From: Chitinophagaceae bacterium
GTDB lineage: Bacteria > Bacteroidota > Bacteroidia > Chitinophagales > UBA10324
Length of the DNA: 64,000 bases
Reading direction: 5' to 3'
Assembly (NCBI GenBank): GCA_947474435.1
Contig: CANJII010000006.1
Coordinates: 60,501 to 124,500, forward strand
Both the position numbers and the translations under genes were made by a program. Below, piece by piece: positions 19,201 to 27,053 of the stretch. The first letter of the stretch is position 1. Each line of letters opens with the position of its first letter. Under the pieces are notes generated by a model. It saw nothing but the letters and a program-made list of their open reading frames with translations. It was not told where the DNA came from and searched no databases.

Positions 19201-21210
19201 TGGAATCAATCTCATTACTTCCAATATCTTCAAGATAAATTCTCAAGTATTGAACTACCTTCAAACAGAATCTTTAAATATGCTGATGACTTTGTAACTG
19301 TAGGAGTCTATAATGGAATTACAAATTATTATACCGGTGGTCCGTTAGGATGGGACGAACCATCCTACTTCATTAATAATGTAAGAATGGCAAACTGGAC
19401 TTGTGGCACGAGTGCAAATTTGATGTTTGCAGTGATTGATTCGTTAACCGGCGTGCAATGGGAGAGTGTAAGTCAGGGAAACGGGTATGGGCAATTTGGA
19501 AACAATCATTGCTGGGCACAAAATCTGAATGCGTTTTATTTTAATGGAAATAATCCCGCTGAATTTCCAACGATAGAAGCTTTTATTGATACTATTCCGC
19601 AAGGAAATTATGTGTTGGCAATGTCGATAAATGATGCAGGAATGCCATATTGGGATCAGGGAATGAAGGATGCTTTTCATTCCCTAGGTGCAATAAATCT
19701 TGATACCATTACCCACACGCTTCCTTATGTTTTGTTCAGTAAAAAAGGAAGCCCGAATTATCCTGCAACTGAAATTATAGGAGATTCATTTGACGCCATA
19801 ATTGATACAAGTTTTGTTATTCAAGGCGCATGGGATCGTGGATATTTAGAAACACCGCTTATTGGTCCGGCAAGGCAATGGACATCGTTACACTGGAGGA
19901 AACATGAAATTGAAATTGGGGCCGACAGTGTTAATTTAGAATTAATTGGCATTGATGTAAATGGAATTTCAAGTGTGCTTGTTCCAAAAATAATTTCAGG
20001 GGACACAATTATTTCCGGAATAGATGCCTCTATATATCCTTATTTGAAAATGCGAATGAGTTCAATTGATACAACTAACAGAACACCTGTACAGTTAGAT
20101 AGCTGGAGAATAAATTACATGGGAGTACCGGAAGCAGCATTAAATCCGGCAGCATTTATGTCGTTTGATGATACAGTAAATATTTTTCAAAATTTGAAAT
20201 TAGATGTAGCCATTGAAAATGTAAGTGATTATGATATGGATAGTTTAACAATGAAATACAATGTAACCGATGCAACAAATCAATCACATTTAGTTTATAA
20301 TAAATTGGATAGCCTGATGGCAAATGACACCTTGCATACCTCATTTTATTTTCCGGTTAGCGGGGGTGTTTTTGCCGGATTGAATTCAATAATTATGGAT
20401 GCCAATCCATTTGACACCAATCATCAACAAGAGCAATATCATTTTAATAATCTTGGAGCCTTGCGTTTTACATCAACAAAAGATTTAATCAATCCATTTC
20501 TCGATGTCACATTCGATGGAGTGCGGATATTGGATGCAGATATAGTTTCTGCTAAACCTGAAATTAATATTCTGTTAAAAGACAATAATCTGAAATTATT
20601 AATCAATGATACTTCTTTGATGAGAATTCATTTTATATATCCGGATGGATCATCACACAAAGTTAATTTCGACGGAACACAGTTTGTTTTTATTCCTGCC
20701 GATTCAGCTCAATTAAATAAAAGCAATAATGCTGCTGCTGTTTTAAAACCTGAATTTTCGTTGGATGGAATTTATCATTTATATGTTCAGGGTTACGACC
20801 GAAGTGGAAATGCCTCAGGTGATTATGCTTACCAGGTTTCGTTTGAAGTAATAAACAAACAAATGATTTCGAATGTGCTCAATTACCCGAATCCATTTAC
20901 AACACAAACAAAATTTGTATTTACACTAACTGGTTCAGTAGTTCCTGATTTTATGAAAATTCAGATTCTCACGGTTTCAGGGAAAGTAGTTCGCGAAATT
21001 TTTAAAGATGAATTGGGAAATCTTCACATTGGAAGAAACATAACTGACTTCGCCTGGGATGGTACCGATCAATATGGCGATGCACTTGCAAATGGATTAT
21101 ACATCTATCGTGTAATTGCTAATGCAAAAAATGAGGCCATTGATAAATATGAAACCGGTACCGATCAGTATTTTAAAAACGGCATTGGAAAGATGTATTT
21201 AATGCGATAA
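16225..21210 (+). CDS. porU2: PorU2-like type IX secretion sortase (gingipain-type C25 peptidase)
   Basis: The 1661-residue surface protein has a signal peptide (residues 1-22), then a PorU-like N-terminal region. A gingipain-type C25 caspase-fold domain follows at about residues 400-760. The catalytic pair is present: His639 in NFFGHSSY and Cys669 in ISNGCLLGN. A CARDB-like Ig domain follows (about 775-890), then a long beta-rich region, and a FlgD-like Ig domain (about 1550-1650, LNYPNPF and DFAWDGTDQYGD). There is no type A sorting domain of its own, as expected for a machine component rather than cargo. The start ATG shares one base with the porV2 stop. It may cleave sorting domains from cargo and attach the cargo to the surface. 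A secreted C25 peptidase of other function remains possible. Confidence 0.82.
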   Translation: MKKVLLLTVLLFILFSARLQAQSYGNEWINYNQTYYKIKISQDGLYRITNAVLQQSGVPATVNGSEFQIFGRGQEVPIYVSTNSTFSSTDYIEFYALKNDGALDSNMYANKNWQSNVRLSLFNDTSAYFLTYNNAAGHLRLTQTANNLVGHPAKETWCWYQSENILGQARTISNYSKGKNEIQGQPIFNSDLSDSEGYVDYTYNHTALNYSLYTPFPFPSGPLAKFNSSWVSKGYGSHIMEVLFGGTLQQSFSSSDFTTLDGNFNISSNNLISGGTTTVTFSTANSPYTTDYFCIANFSLKYPRQFNFDNTGILKFSLNSSATNKYLEIYNFNEQATTPVLYDLTNGLRLTAVISNDTLKFLLPSSAVERELVLAAQTAGTNIMLVDTLQQKTFTDYSNATNQGNYIIISHPFFFDDGSGNNYVQQYKDFKNQTGYQAIVANIQELYDQFSYGVDMHPLSIRNFSRLINDTWAANQTRYIFLIGKGIEFYNYNVATASKAHNYVPTWAWPGADILLTSTNSDPTPLVSIGRIPALNTTDIKNYLEKAQQFVASQNAPQTIEDKLWMKRVLHLGGGENLQDQTIFQYYLNSYIPIIEDTLFGGKVYSFFKTSSDPIANATSTYLDSLINTGVSLINFFGHSSYNSFDFNLDHPENYENYGKYPMIISNGCLLGNLFYDGTGLSDEFVFAPNAGAIAFLAAATFSISNSLDVYTNNFYQNLSAKSYNEPIGTVIKNAINDIVNNNPSGVDRAVLEQMGLNGDPSLKLNTHEIPDYVIEPTSVSFNPGVVSAGVDSFALNLVITNIGKAIQDSFFVDITRIFPNGQQYPVAHKKVKATYFIDTLVFHIKTNAFTALGLNQFNIKIEADNQIVEASETNNNLTVDLLILSDDIIPIYPYDFSIVNHQNVTLKASTVNAFAANKQYVFQIDTTENFNSALFHEIKINQIGGVAKWTPSMTLQDSTVYYWRTSLDTLYSNGFSWHKSSFIYINGSSPGWNQSHYFQYLQDKFSSIELPSNRIFKYADDFVTVGVYNGITNYYTGGPLGWDEPSYFINNVRMANWTCGTSANLMFAVIDSLTGVQWESVSQGNGYGQFGNNHCWAQNLNAFYFNGNNPAEFPTIEAFIDTIPQGNYVLAMSINDAGMPYWDQGMKDAFHSLGAINLDTITHTLPYVLFSKKGSPNYPATEIIGDSFDAIIDTSFVIQGAWDRGYLETPLIGPARQWTSLHWRKHEIEIGADSVNLELIGIDVNGISSVLVPKIISGDTIISGIDASIYPYLKMRMSSIDTTNRTPVQLDSWRINYMGVPEAALNPAAFMSFDDTVNIFQNLKLDVAIENVSDYDMDSLTMKYNVTDATNQSHLVYNKLDSLMANDTLHTSFYFPVSGGVFAGLNSIIMDANPFDTNHQQEQYHFNNLGALRFTSTKDLINPFLDVTFDGVRILDADIVSAKPEINILLKDNNLKLLINDTSLMRIHFIYPDGSSHKVNFDGTQFVFIPADSAQLNKSNNAAAVLKPEFSLDGIYHLYVQGYDRSGNASGDYAYQVSFEVINKQMISNVLNYPNPFTTQTKFVFTLTGSVVPDFMKIQILTVSGKVVREIFKDELGNLHIGRNITDFAWDGTDQYGDALANGLYIYRVIANAKNEAIDKYETGTDQYFKNGIGKMYLMR

Positions 21211-21284
21211 GATTTATACTTTGTTTTTTTAAATGAAGCTTAATTTCAAAATATCTGCATCCAGAAAAAATTGAAATAAAATAA

Positions 21285-22412
21285 TCATTTACACCCAGCC
21301 ACACATTTTACTTTCAACTCGGTTTCATCGCTCTTGCGATGATAGAGCAGAACAGTTTCGTAGCGACCATAAAAATCAATTTCAAAAAAACCTTCTTCCT
21401 TCCAGGCCAGAAACTCGGCTTCGGTGTCGGAGGATTCGGTCAACACATTATCTGTTTTGCAACCTGCTCCGCTGATAATGTAGTGCAAACTATCATTGAA
21501 AAAATATTCCAACGCGTGTTCGTGACCGGCCACATAATAAACATCGGGATGATGGTGTGCTTTGAGTAAGCTGTCGAGTTGAACCGCAGTTTTTTGGTAT
21601 GCCGGATAATTGACATTGGAATTAGCAAAGCGACGCACCAGTTTCTCCCAGAAAATAAGTGGTAATGAGTGATTTCCTTTTGCGTGAATAGGATGATGCG
21701 CAACCACAATAATTTTTTCTTTTTTTGCAGAGGCATCATTGAGCTGCGATTTCAGGTCGTAATAAAATTTATTGAGTAATGCTGTATCTCTGTTGCCACG
21801 CATGTGTGATTCTTCAATGATTAACCGGTAAGTATCAATAAAAATGATTCTTGTTTTTCCACCATTAAAATCCAACGAGATAGGTCCGGGGTTTCCTTTC
21901 GAGGGTAGAAAAAATTCTTCGTTGTGATTTTTTAATGAAGTAAATTTTTTCAAAGTGTCTTCAATAAAATTTTCTTCTTCGAGCAAGTGTCGCTTCCCTT
22001 TTTTCAAATTTGTTTTATTAAACCAGTCATGATTGCCGGGAATAAAATAAGCTGAGCCCTTGTAGTCCCTGAGAATATTCAGCTGCCCCATCAGCCGTTC
22101 ATTTGCAAGAGGAGTACCGTCATAACCACCTACATTTAAACTCGCAATACCAAGTATGGAGCCGGTGTAACAGTTATCACCTAAAAAAATAACTGCGCTG
22201 TTCGGGTTGGCTTCGAGTTTTACTTTTAATTGTTTGAGTGTGGCGCCGATTGAATCACTCTCGCCGGCATCGCCAATCAGAAATAATTTGAAAGTTGGCT
22301 GGTCAGGAATTTGTGAGAAACAAATATTGAAAGTGAATAAAAACATAATTGCGCTAAAAATTGAAGGAGCACGGGTGCAAACCGTGTCAAGCATTTTGTT
22401 AAAATATTTCAT
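21285..22412 (-). CDS. Secreted calcineurin-like metallophosphoesterase
   Basis: All five metal-site motifs of the fold are present in the 375-residue protein: LIGDAGES, FLGDNCY, PGNHDW, AHHPIH and GHEHALEY. A signal peptide ends near FSQ at residue 34, so it acts in the periplasm or outside. It resembles purple/tartrate-resistant acid phosphatases, but the substrate is unknown. The ATG at 22412 overlaps the stop of the preceding 778-residue gene by 4 bases, so translation is coupled. The first 22 residues (LDTVCTRAPS) are encoded by a dispersed palindromic repeat. A shorter start at Met23 (22346) would also leave a good signal peptide. Confidence 0.88.
   Translation of the reverse strand: MKYFNKMLDTVCTRAPSIFSAIMFLFTFNICFSQIPDQPTFKLFLIGDAGESDSIGATLKQLKVKLEANPNSAVIFLGDNCYTGSILGIASLNVGGYDGTPLANERLMGQLNILRDYKGSAYFIPGNHDWFNKTNLKKGKRHLLEEENFIEDTLKKFTSLKNHNEEFFLPSKGNPGPISLDFNGGKTRIIFIDTYRLIIEESHMRGNRDTALLNKFYYDLKSQLNDASAKKEKIIVVAHHPIHAKGNHSLPLIFWEKLVRRFANSNVNYPAYQKTAVQLDSLLKAHHHPDVYYVAGHEHALEYFFNDSLHYIISGAGCKTDNVLTESSDTEAEFLAWKEEGFFEIDFYGRYETVLLYHRKSDETELKVKCVAGCK
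22366..22387. repeat. Dispersed palindromic repeat inside the phosphoesterase 5' end
   Basis: The 22 bases starting ggagcacgggtgcaaaccgt match the reverse complement of 34911-34932 at 20 of 22 positions. Both are near-palindromes built on GCACGG(N)TGCAAACCGTGC. This copy lies in codons 9-16 of the metallophosphoesterase gene. Confidence 0.7.
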
Positions 22413-24745
22413 GTTTTCTGATTATTAATCCCAACTCTTAATGCTTTTAAACTTTGAACTCCTTGTAATTCTTCGAGGTCAAGATATTCTAAATCGTTGT
22501 TTAATATTTTTTCTTCCTGTAAAGTTTTAATAAATCCAACATACTCATCAGCGTCTTGCTGATTCAGGTACACCATTGCAATTTTATCAGGTTGTGTTAA
22601 TCGCTCTTCTGAATTAAGCAAGTGAACTTTGTCAATTCTTTTTTTAATCATCTGGTAGCGGATGTTGTTAGTGCCTTCAACATCGAATCGCTTTTCATCA
22701 TTGCGGAAATATATGTCTATCGGTTCGCCATTGATGAAGATGAGGTAAGTGGTGTGCAATTCTTTCGGCATTGCTTTCAGTAAGCGTGTGGCAATGTAGT
22801 TTATAGCTGCCATTGATTTTATCTGTTGTATGCGAAGGCTTTTTAAATGTGCGGGTTCAAAATGTTTATCGTTGGTGATGGATTCTCCAATGTAGATATC
22901 GTATTCAATTCCATCGGAACGAAATTTATCGAAGTAACACGGATATGTTTTTTGAAATTCCTTGTTCATCTGTTCAAGATTATTGCTGACCGCTCTGGTA
23001 ATCATCCGTAATGATTTTTCTAATTCTCTTCTGTTCTTGTGTGTGCTTCCTGTTTTTTCATTTTGCTCAGGGAGATATTTATCAATAGTGCTTGATGTTG
23101 TATTATCTTTTTGTTTAATTTCTGTTAGAAGTGGCAACACTTCTTTCTCTAAAAATAAATTCAGTTTTTGATTTTCATTGTCATCAAATCCTTCTACTAA
23201 TTTCTCTAACCAAGTTTTGCATTTTGAAATCATTACTTCAATAGCACCAGCTGTTGTTGGTGTTTTCACCACCAACTCTTTGAGTTTGTTAAATGTTTCT
23301 ATCAAGTGATTTAAGTTCAATTGCAAATCATCGAGCAATGCCTTGCTTCTTGCGAGAGAAAAATTGCGGATATCAATGGAACCATAAAGCGGATACACAC
23401 TTTTGAAATTAATTATTTCTGGATCAGCATCATCATCAGCCGTAGTTTGTGCTGTCACCAATAAATTTTTCTTAGATTTAATGTAGCGCCAAGCTGCTTC
23501 GTTAAATTTCCACTGCACTGATTTTTGAATGGCAGTGAATCTTTCATAGACAACTCCGGGCATTTGTGAATTGAAATCGTCAATGGAGTTTTTCATAAAC
23601 TGCGAAAGAACAGGAAGCGTGGTATTGATGCGCGCAATTGTTTTTTCAGTCAGCAAATCTTTTTCTTCAGCACAAATTTCCAATGCTCCGGTTAAATGAT
23701 TGTTGTGCATCAATGGAAGCAATGCATAAGATACTGTTTTTGTTTTTTGCAATTCAGTAATTAATTCTTCTTCTGAATTTGCGTTGTCGAAGTTTTTCAG
23801 GAAGATGGGTTTTGATTTTTTCTGGAACCCTTCCATCAGTTTCTGCAGGAGTGATTGTGATATTAATGTTTCACTGTAATCCAATAAAAATTTATCATTC
23901 AGTTTAATGAACGGAATCAGTTTGAAATTAATTTCTCTGTTGCCTGCTAATGCTTTTAATGCAGCAATTACTTCATCTGCATTGTTTGGATTGTTGCTGC
24001 TGACGATGCTGTCTTTTATTTTTTTTACAACATACTCATCTGTACGGTTGTAAAGCGTGATGACGGTGAAGCCGCTGAATGAAAATAATTTGAGGGGTAA
24101 AATTTTAGTGAGGTATGCAATGAGTGTGTTGTCGGTTACATGAATTTCCATTTCTGTTAAATCGAGTTTCGGTAACGAGGACTTTGCTTCCACTTTTACG
24201 AAGGTGGAATCAATATTCATTTTGTAGTACTTCATTATTCCTTCTCCTGTATCGGCAAAGGGTTGAATGAGTTCTGCTTTCACGAGTGATTTATAATTGT
24301 ACAGATTTTCTAAAATGAGTGAGTAAATAAATGAGAGTTGCAAATTGTTGTTGGTGTTCTCATTACCTGCATCGTTACTGATTGCATCGGGTTTTACAGT
24401 GGAGATTAAATTGTAGAATGGTTCGGTGCCGTAAAACACGGTGCGCGAATCGGGAGTGGCGAGTGCCCAATAAACTTCGTCGGCCTCGATGCCGGTCATG
24501 CCGGAGTAAATGAGTTCGAGTAGTTCGGTGTATTTATTTACTGCTTCAATTTTTATTGCTGCATCGAGTTTGGGGTATTCGTTGAATTTCTGTATGAGGA
24601 AGTTGAAGAATTTTGTTTTGACAATGGTGGATTCGGCTTCGACATTTCGTTTGAGAAAATCAGAAAATGGTTTGAATGAGAGTGCGGCATCAAGCGGAAC
24701 ACCGGAGGATGGGTTTTGCGAGAGCGGTAATAAGAAGTGTTTCAT
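22409..24745 (-). CDS. GAF-domain-like protein of unknown function
   Basis: The 778-residue soluble protein has no signal peptide or membrane helix. A central segment (about residues 270-400, with SYALLPLMHNNHLTGALEICAEEKDLL) resembles a GAF domain, which usually binds small ligands. The flanks are mainly helical, with a probable coiled coil around residues 470-600. Near the C-terminus FINGEPIDIYFRNDEKRFDVEGTN suggests a second compact domain. No kinase, cyclase or output motif is recognisable. The gene is translationally coupled (4-base overlap) to a secreted phosphoesterase. How a cytosolic sensor-like protein and an exported phosphatase cooperate is unclear. It has a normal ATG start at 24745 without a visible consensus promoter. 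Confidence 0.6.
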   Translation of the reverse strand: MKHFLLPLSQNPSSGVPLDAALSFKPFSDFLKRNVEAESTIVKTKFFNFLIQKFNEYPKLDAAIKIEAVNKYTELLELIYSGMTGIEADEVYWALATPDSRTVFYGTEPFYNLISTVKPDAISNDAGNENTNNNLQLSFIYSLILENLYNYKSLVKAELIQPFADTGEGIMKYYKMNIDSTFVKVEAKSSLPKLDLTEMEIHVTDNTLIAYLTKILPLKLFSFSGFTVITLYNRTDEYVVKKIKDSIVSSNNPNNADEVIAALKALAGNREINFKLIPFIKLNDKFLLDYSETLISQSLLQKLMEGFQKKSKPIFLKNFDNANSEEELITELQKTKTVSYALLPLMHNNHLTGALEICAEEKDLLTEKTIARINTTLPVLSQFMKNSIDDFNSQMPGVVYERFTAIQKSVQWKFNEAAWRYIKSKKNLLVTAQTTADDDADPEIINFKSVYPLYGSIDIRNFSLARSKALLDDLQLNLNHLIETFNKLKELVVKTPTTAGAIEVMISKCKTWLEKLVEGFDDNENQKLNLFLEKEVLPLLTEIKQKDNTTSSTIDKYLPEQNEKTGSTHKNRRELEKSLRMITRAVSNNLEQMNKEFQKTYPCYFDKFRSDGIEYDIYIGESITNDKHFEPAHLKSLRIQQIKSMAAINYIATRLLKAMPKELHTTYLIFINGEPIDIYFRNDEKRFDVEGTNNIRYQMIKKRIDKVHLLNSEERLTQPDKIAMVYLNQQDADEYVGFIKTLQEEKILNNDLEYLDLEELQGVQSLKALRVGINNQKT

Positions 24746-24870
24746 GCAACGGTGTAAAGGTTTGTTTTTGTAAAAGCAAATCGGTTACACTTTAAATGAG
24801 GAGAGTTACATGATTCACACTTTTTGTTTGAGTGACAAGGGAGAGAGGCGAGGGAAAACAGAAATACAAT

Positions 24871-25164
24871 TTACCTGTTGCTCCAATAAAATGGTTTGCG
24901 CTTCTGATGACTGAATGCAACAATAAAAATTTCAGTGTCACTTATTTTGAAAATAATTTTGAATGGAAATTTTTTCAAAGCAATTTTTCGATATTCTTTT
25001 CTGATTTTCTGAAATGCTTTTGGGTTTTCAGCAATAACTGAAAGCGTATCATAAAACATATTCAATAAATCAATTGCTAATTCCGGAGAAACTTCTTTAT
25101 AAAACAAGGTGGTTTCTGTTAACTCATTTTATGCTTCCGTAAGAGGAATGACTTTATAAGTCAT
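24871..25164 (-). pseudogene. ParE/RelE-type toxin interrupted by a nonsense codon
   Basis: From ATG 25164 the frame reads MTYKVIPLTEA, hits TAA at 25129-25131, then continues NELTETTLFYKEVSPELA to the normal family end IVAFSHQKRKPFYWSNR. The pieces join without a gap into a typical ParE-type toxin of about 97 residues; ParE sequences usually have a Glu or Lys codon where TAA stands, so one substitution (GAA or AAA to TAA) explains it. Initiation downstream of the stop (TTG 25107) would miss the first strand and helix. The ATG overlaps the antitoxin stop by 11 bases, the usual operon arrangement. I call it a broken toxin; readthrough or a sequencing error are the alternatives. Confidence 0.8.
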
Positions 25165-25363
25165 GGTTCTCTTTCATTTCCTTTTTAAATTCCTCCAATG
25201 AAATTCCTGAAGAAGGATTCTTCTCATACTTTTCCCACCGCTCTTCCAGCATTACAAATTCATCATCACTTATTTCCTCTTCTTCGAATGTCTCGATTTT
25301 ATTTTCAAAAGGCGCATCTTTGATTACCTTTTTCAGCAATTCTTCGCCGTGTTCATTCTCCAA
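25154..25363 (-). CDS. Antitoxin partner of the broken ParE-type toxin
   Basis: This 69-residue, very acidic protein carries in its C-terminal half EERWEKYEKNPSSGISLEEF, the pattern of RelB/PF09720-type antitoxins that pair with ParE/RelE toxins. The only start in frame is TTG at 25363; upstream the frame runs without ATG to a TGA, so the N-terminus may be truncated or replaced. Its 3' end overlaps the toxin start by 11 bases. Because the toxin is broken, this is probably a relic in decay. It overlaps an integrase-like fragment in another frame. Confidence 0.6.
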   Translation of the reverse strand: MENEHGEELLKKVIKDAPFENKIETFEEEEISDDEFVMLEERWEKYEKNPSSGISLEEFKKEMKENHDL

Positions 25364-25431
25364 TAAACGGGATATTTCTCCCCATGCCCACCAGATTCAT
25401 TGAGGTAAAATTTAAAAGTGATTTTTTCCAT
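25333..25431 (-). pseudogene. Possible integrase N-terminal fragment
   Basis: A minus-strand frame from ATG 25431 gives 32 residues, starting MEKITFKFYLNES and including GEKYPVYWRMNTAKN, then stops. The pattern (basic start, T-F-K-F-Y-L, a short loop, then G-E-x-P-V/I-Y-x-R) is that of the arm DNA-binding domain at the N-terminus of Bacteroidota tyrosine recombinases. Nothing of the catalytic domain follows. It lies 144 bases from tRNA-Asp, a common integration target, so I read it as the stub of a lost mobile element. The match is by eye and short. Confidence 0.4.
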
Positions 25432-25510
25432 CTGTTGAAACAAATTTCAGTTGTTGTTGAAACAATGGAGAAACAAAAGCAGGTAAAAAGTGCAATAATG
25501 TGAAACAAAT

Positions 25511-25542
25511 AAAAAAGCCAATCATTGTAAATGATTGGCTTT
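25511..25542 (-). terminator. Intrinsic terminator of tRNA-Asp
   Basis: A hairpin with 13-base perfect arms (aaagccaatcatt at 25514-25526, loop gta, complement at 25530-25542) is followed on the minus strand by a U-run, seen as the A-run at 25511-25516. It lies 32 bases after the tRNA 3' end. Confidence 0.88.
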
Positions 25543-25574
25543 CAGTGAAATAAACTTCATTTGAAGTTTTCGAG

Positions 25575-25648
25575 CGGTCTGGATGGGACTCGAACCCACG
25601 ACCTCCGCCGTGACAGGGCAGCATTCTAACCAACTAAACTACCAGACC
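25575..25648 (-). tRNA. tRNA-Asp (GTC)
   Basis: The minus strand folds into a complete cloverleaf of 74 bases. The acceptor stem GGTCTGG pairs with CCAGACC, followed by discriminator G. The D-arm is TAGTTTAGTTGGTTAGA, the anticodon loop is CTGTCAC with anticodon GTC, and the T-arm is GTGGGTTCGAGTCCCAT. CCA is not encoded. The gene is followed by an intrinsic terminator and by relics of a toxin-antitoxin pair and an integrase, consistent with an old integration site. Confidence 0.96.
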
Positions 25649-25732
25649 AGTTTTTTTGGAGTGGCAAATGTAAATGATTTCAGTTGCCATCAAAATTTAA
25701 CATCATTTTTTTGTAATCAGTTTTATAACAAG

Positions 25733-27013
25733 TCAGTTTTTAACAATTTTTAAAGTACTGATACCTGATTCTGATTTAAACTCAGCAAAATAGATTCCTG
25801 AATTAAATTGGCTGATATCAATTTTATTTTCTGAAGCAGAAATAGTTTTCTCTAATAAAATTCTCCCTGTTAAATCAGAAATTGAAATTGTATTTACAAC
25901 CTGAAACTCGAAACCCGAAACTCGAAACTCATCCATAACCGGATTTGGGTAAATCTGAAACTTGGAATCTGCAATCAGCAATTCATTCACATCATTATAA
26001 TTCGGATCAACATTCCAACCAATGTCTTTTAAGATGGCAATGGCAATTGGGCCGGGATTGTGATTGCTTGAATGCGCGGTCGCAAAAGGTGTCATTAATT
26101 CATTCGCATTTCCGTTCGGATAAGTTGCTTCATCTAAATGCACCATGCTGCTTCCTAAGGCAAAAGTTGAGGGTGCATAAATTTTGGGCTCCAGATTATT
26201 GTTAAACTGAAAGCCATAAATCCCGCTCCAGTAAATCTGATTGCTTGTAAAAATTGTTGCCAGTGTATCTGATGGATTTTGAAAAGCACCTTGCGATAAC
26301 AAGGCACCATTTGAAGTCATGAGGTAATGATCAAAAATTCCGGGAAGCGTATCTAACTCCGGCCATGGGAAAGAAGTGAATGCAGGAGCAAAATCGTCAA
26401 GCGTTAATAGTCCAAACGAACCTAAACCGGCTGTATCAATTTTACTTAAGCCAACCAATCCAAACCCGTGACACATTTCATGCAATGCCACAGATGCGAA
26501 ATCATATTTCCCTGCAGGACAATTTCCGTCAGTTCCGAAATACCAATTGACCGAACTGTTCAGGTACATATCAAAATCACTTTCACCAGCATTCAATTCT
26601 GTTCCTGCTAACTGATTGGCAAGTGAAGTCGGATACCACACATCATTCACCAATGCTCCCGTAAAATTTTTTCTTCCATTGGGAAAAGTGATTCCCAATA
26701 AACCACCCGAACCCAAAGCCAGAAAATAAACATTGATTTTTATTGGCACTGTTCCATTCAATATTGACTCCCAGATTTGTTTTGAATATTCAAAAGCAGC
26801 TTGTGAAGCAGGAGTTATTCCGGTATAAGTTACATTAATTGTTAATCCTCTTGTTCCCCTGTAAAATGATTGTGGCGCATCCACTTTACTGAAAACAGTT
26901 TCGCCGGAACCATAACATGCCACCCCGGATTTCAGCTGGCAATTTGTTTGTGCATTAATAGTTTGAATTGTTATTGTTGATATAAAAACTGAAAGGAAAA
27001 ATATTTTTTTCAT
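25733..27013 (-). CDS. Secreted zinc-metalloprotease-like protein with type IX sorting domain
   Basis: This 426-residue protein has a signal peptide (residues 1-21, cut after NAQ), a protease-like domain and a C-terminal type A sorting domain (about 350-426, with YPNPV and SGIYFAEF), so it is type IX cargo. The zinc motif is His178-Glu-Met-Cys-His182 followed by GFGLVG. The third ligand position of the metzincin consensus is Gly188 instead of His, so the third ligand must come from elsewhere or activity is altered. Four heptamer units (25901-25928) encode SGFEFQV within the sorting domain. A consensus promoter whose spacer is another heptamer array lies 41 bases upstream. Confidence 0.85.
   Translation of the reverse strand: MKKIFFLSVFISTITIQTINAQTNCQLKSGVACYGSGETVFSKVDAPQSFYRGTRGLTINVTYTGITPASQAAFEYSKQIWESILNGTVPIKINVYFLALGSGGLLGITFPNGRKNFTGALVNDVWYPTSLANQLAGTELNAGESDFDMYLNSSVNWYFGTDGNCPAGKYDFASVALHEMCHGFGLVGLSKIDTAGLGSFGLLTLDDFAPAFTSFPWPELDTLPGIFDHYLMTSNGALLSQGAFQNPSDTLATIFTSNQIYWSGIYGFQFNNNLEPKIYAPSTFALGSSMVHLDEATYPNGNANELMTPFATAHSSNHNPGPIAIAILKDIGWNVDPNYNDVNELLIADSKFQIYPNPVMDEFRVSGFEFQVVNTISISDLTGRILLEKTISASENKIDISQFNSGIYFAEFKSESGISTLKIVKN
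25901..25928. repeat. Heptamer array (CGAAACC-type) in the sorting domain
   Basis: Four 7-base units on the plus strand read ctgaaac, tcgaaac, ccgaaac, tcgaaac. They lie inside the C-terminal sorting domain of the metalloprotease gene. One unit gained or lost would shift the frame and remove the end of the domain. A related array occurs at 27063-27080 in the same gene's promoter. Confidence 0.75.
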
Positions 27014-27053
27014 GAGTAAAATTTTTCAACAAAAAATTTTAAGACCAACTACA

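Noticed and set aside
25412..25633. 73-residue minus-strand frame with CHGGGRGFESHPDR
   Set aside because: This peptide is the translation of the tRNA-Asp gene, a common artefact.
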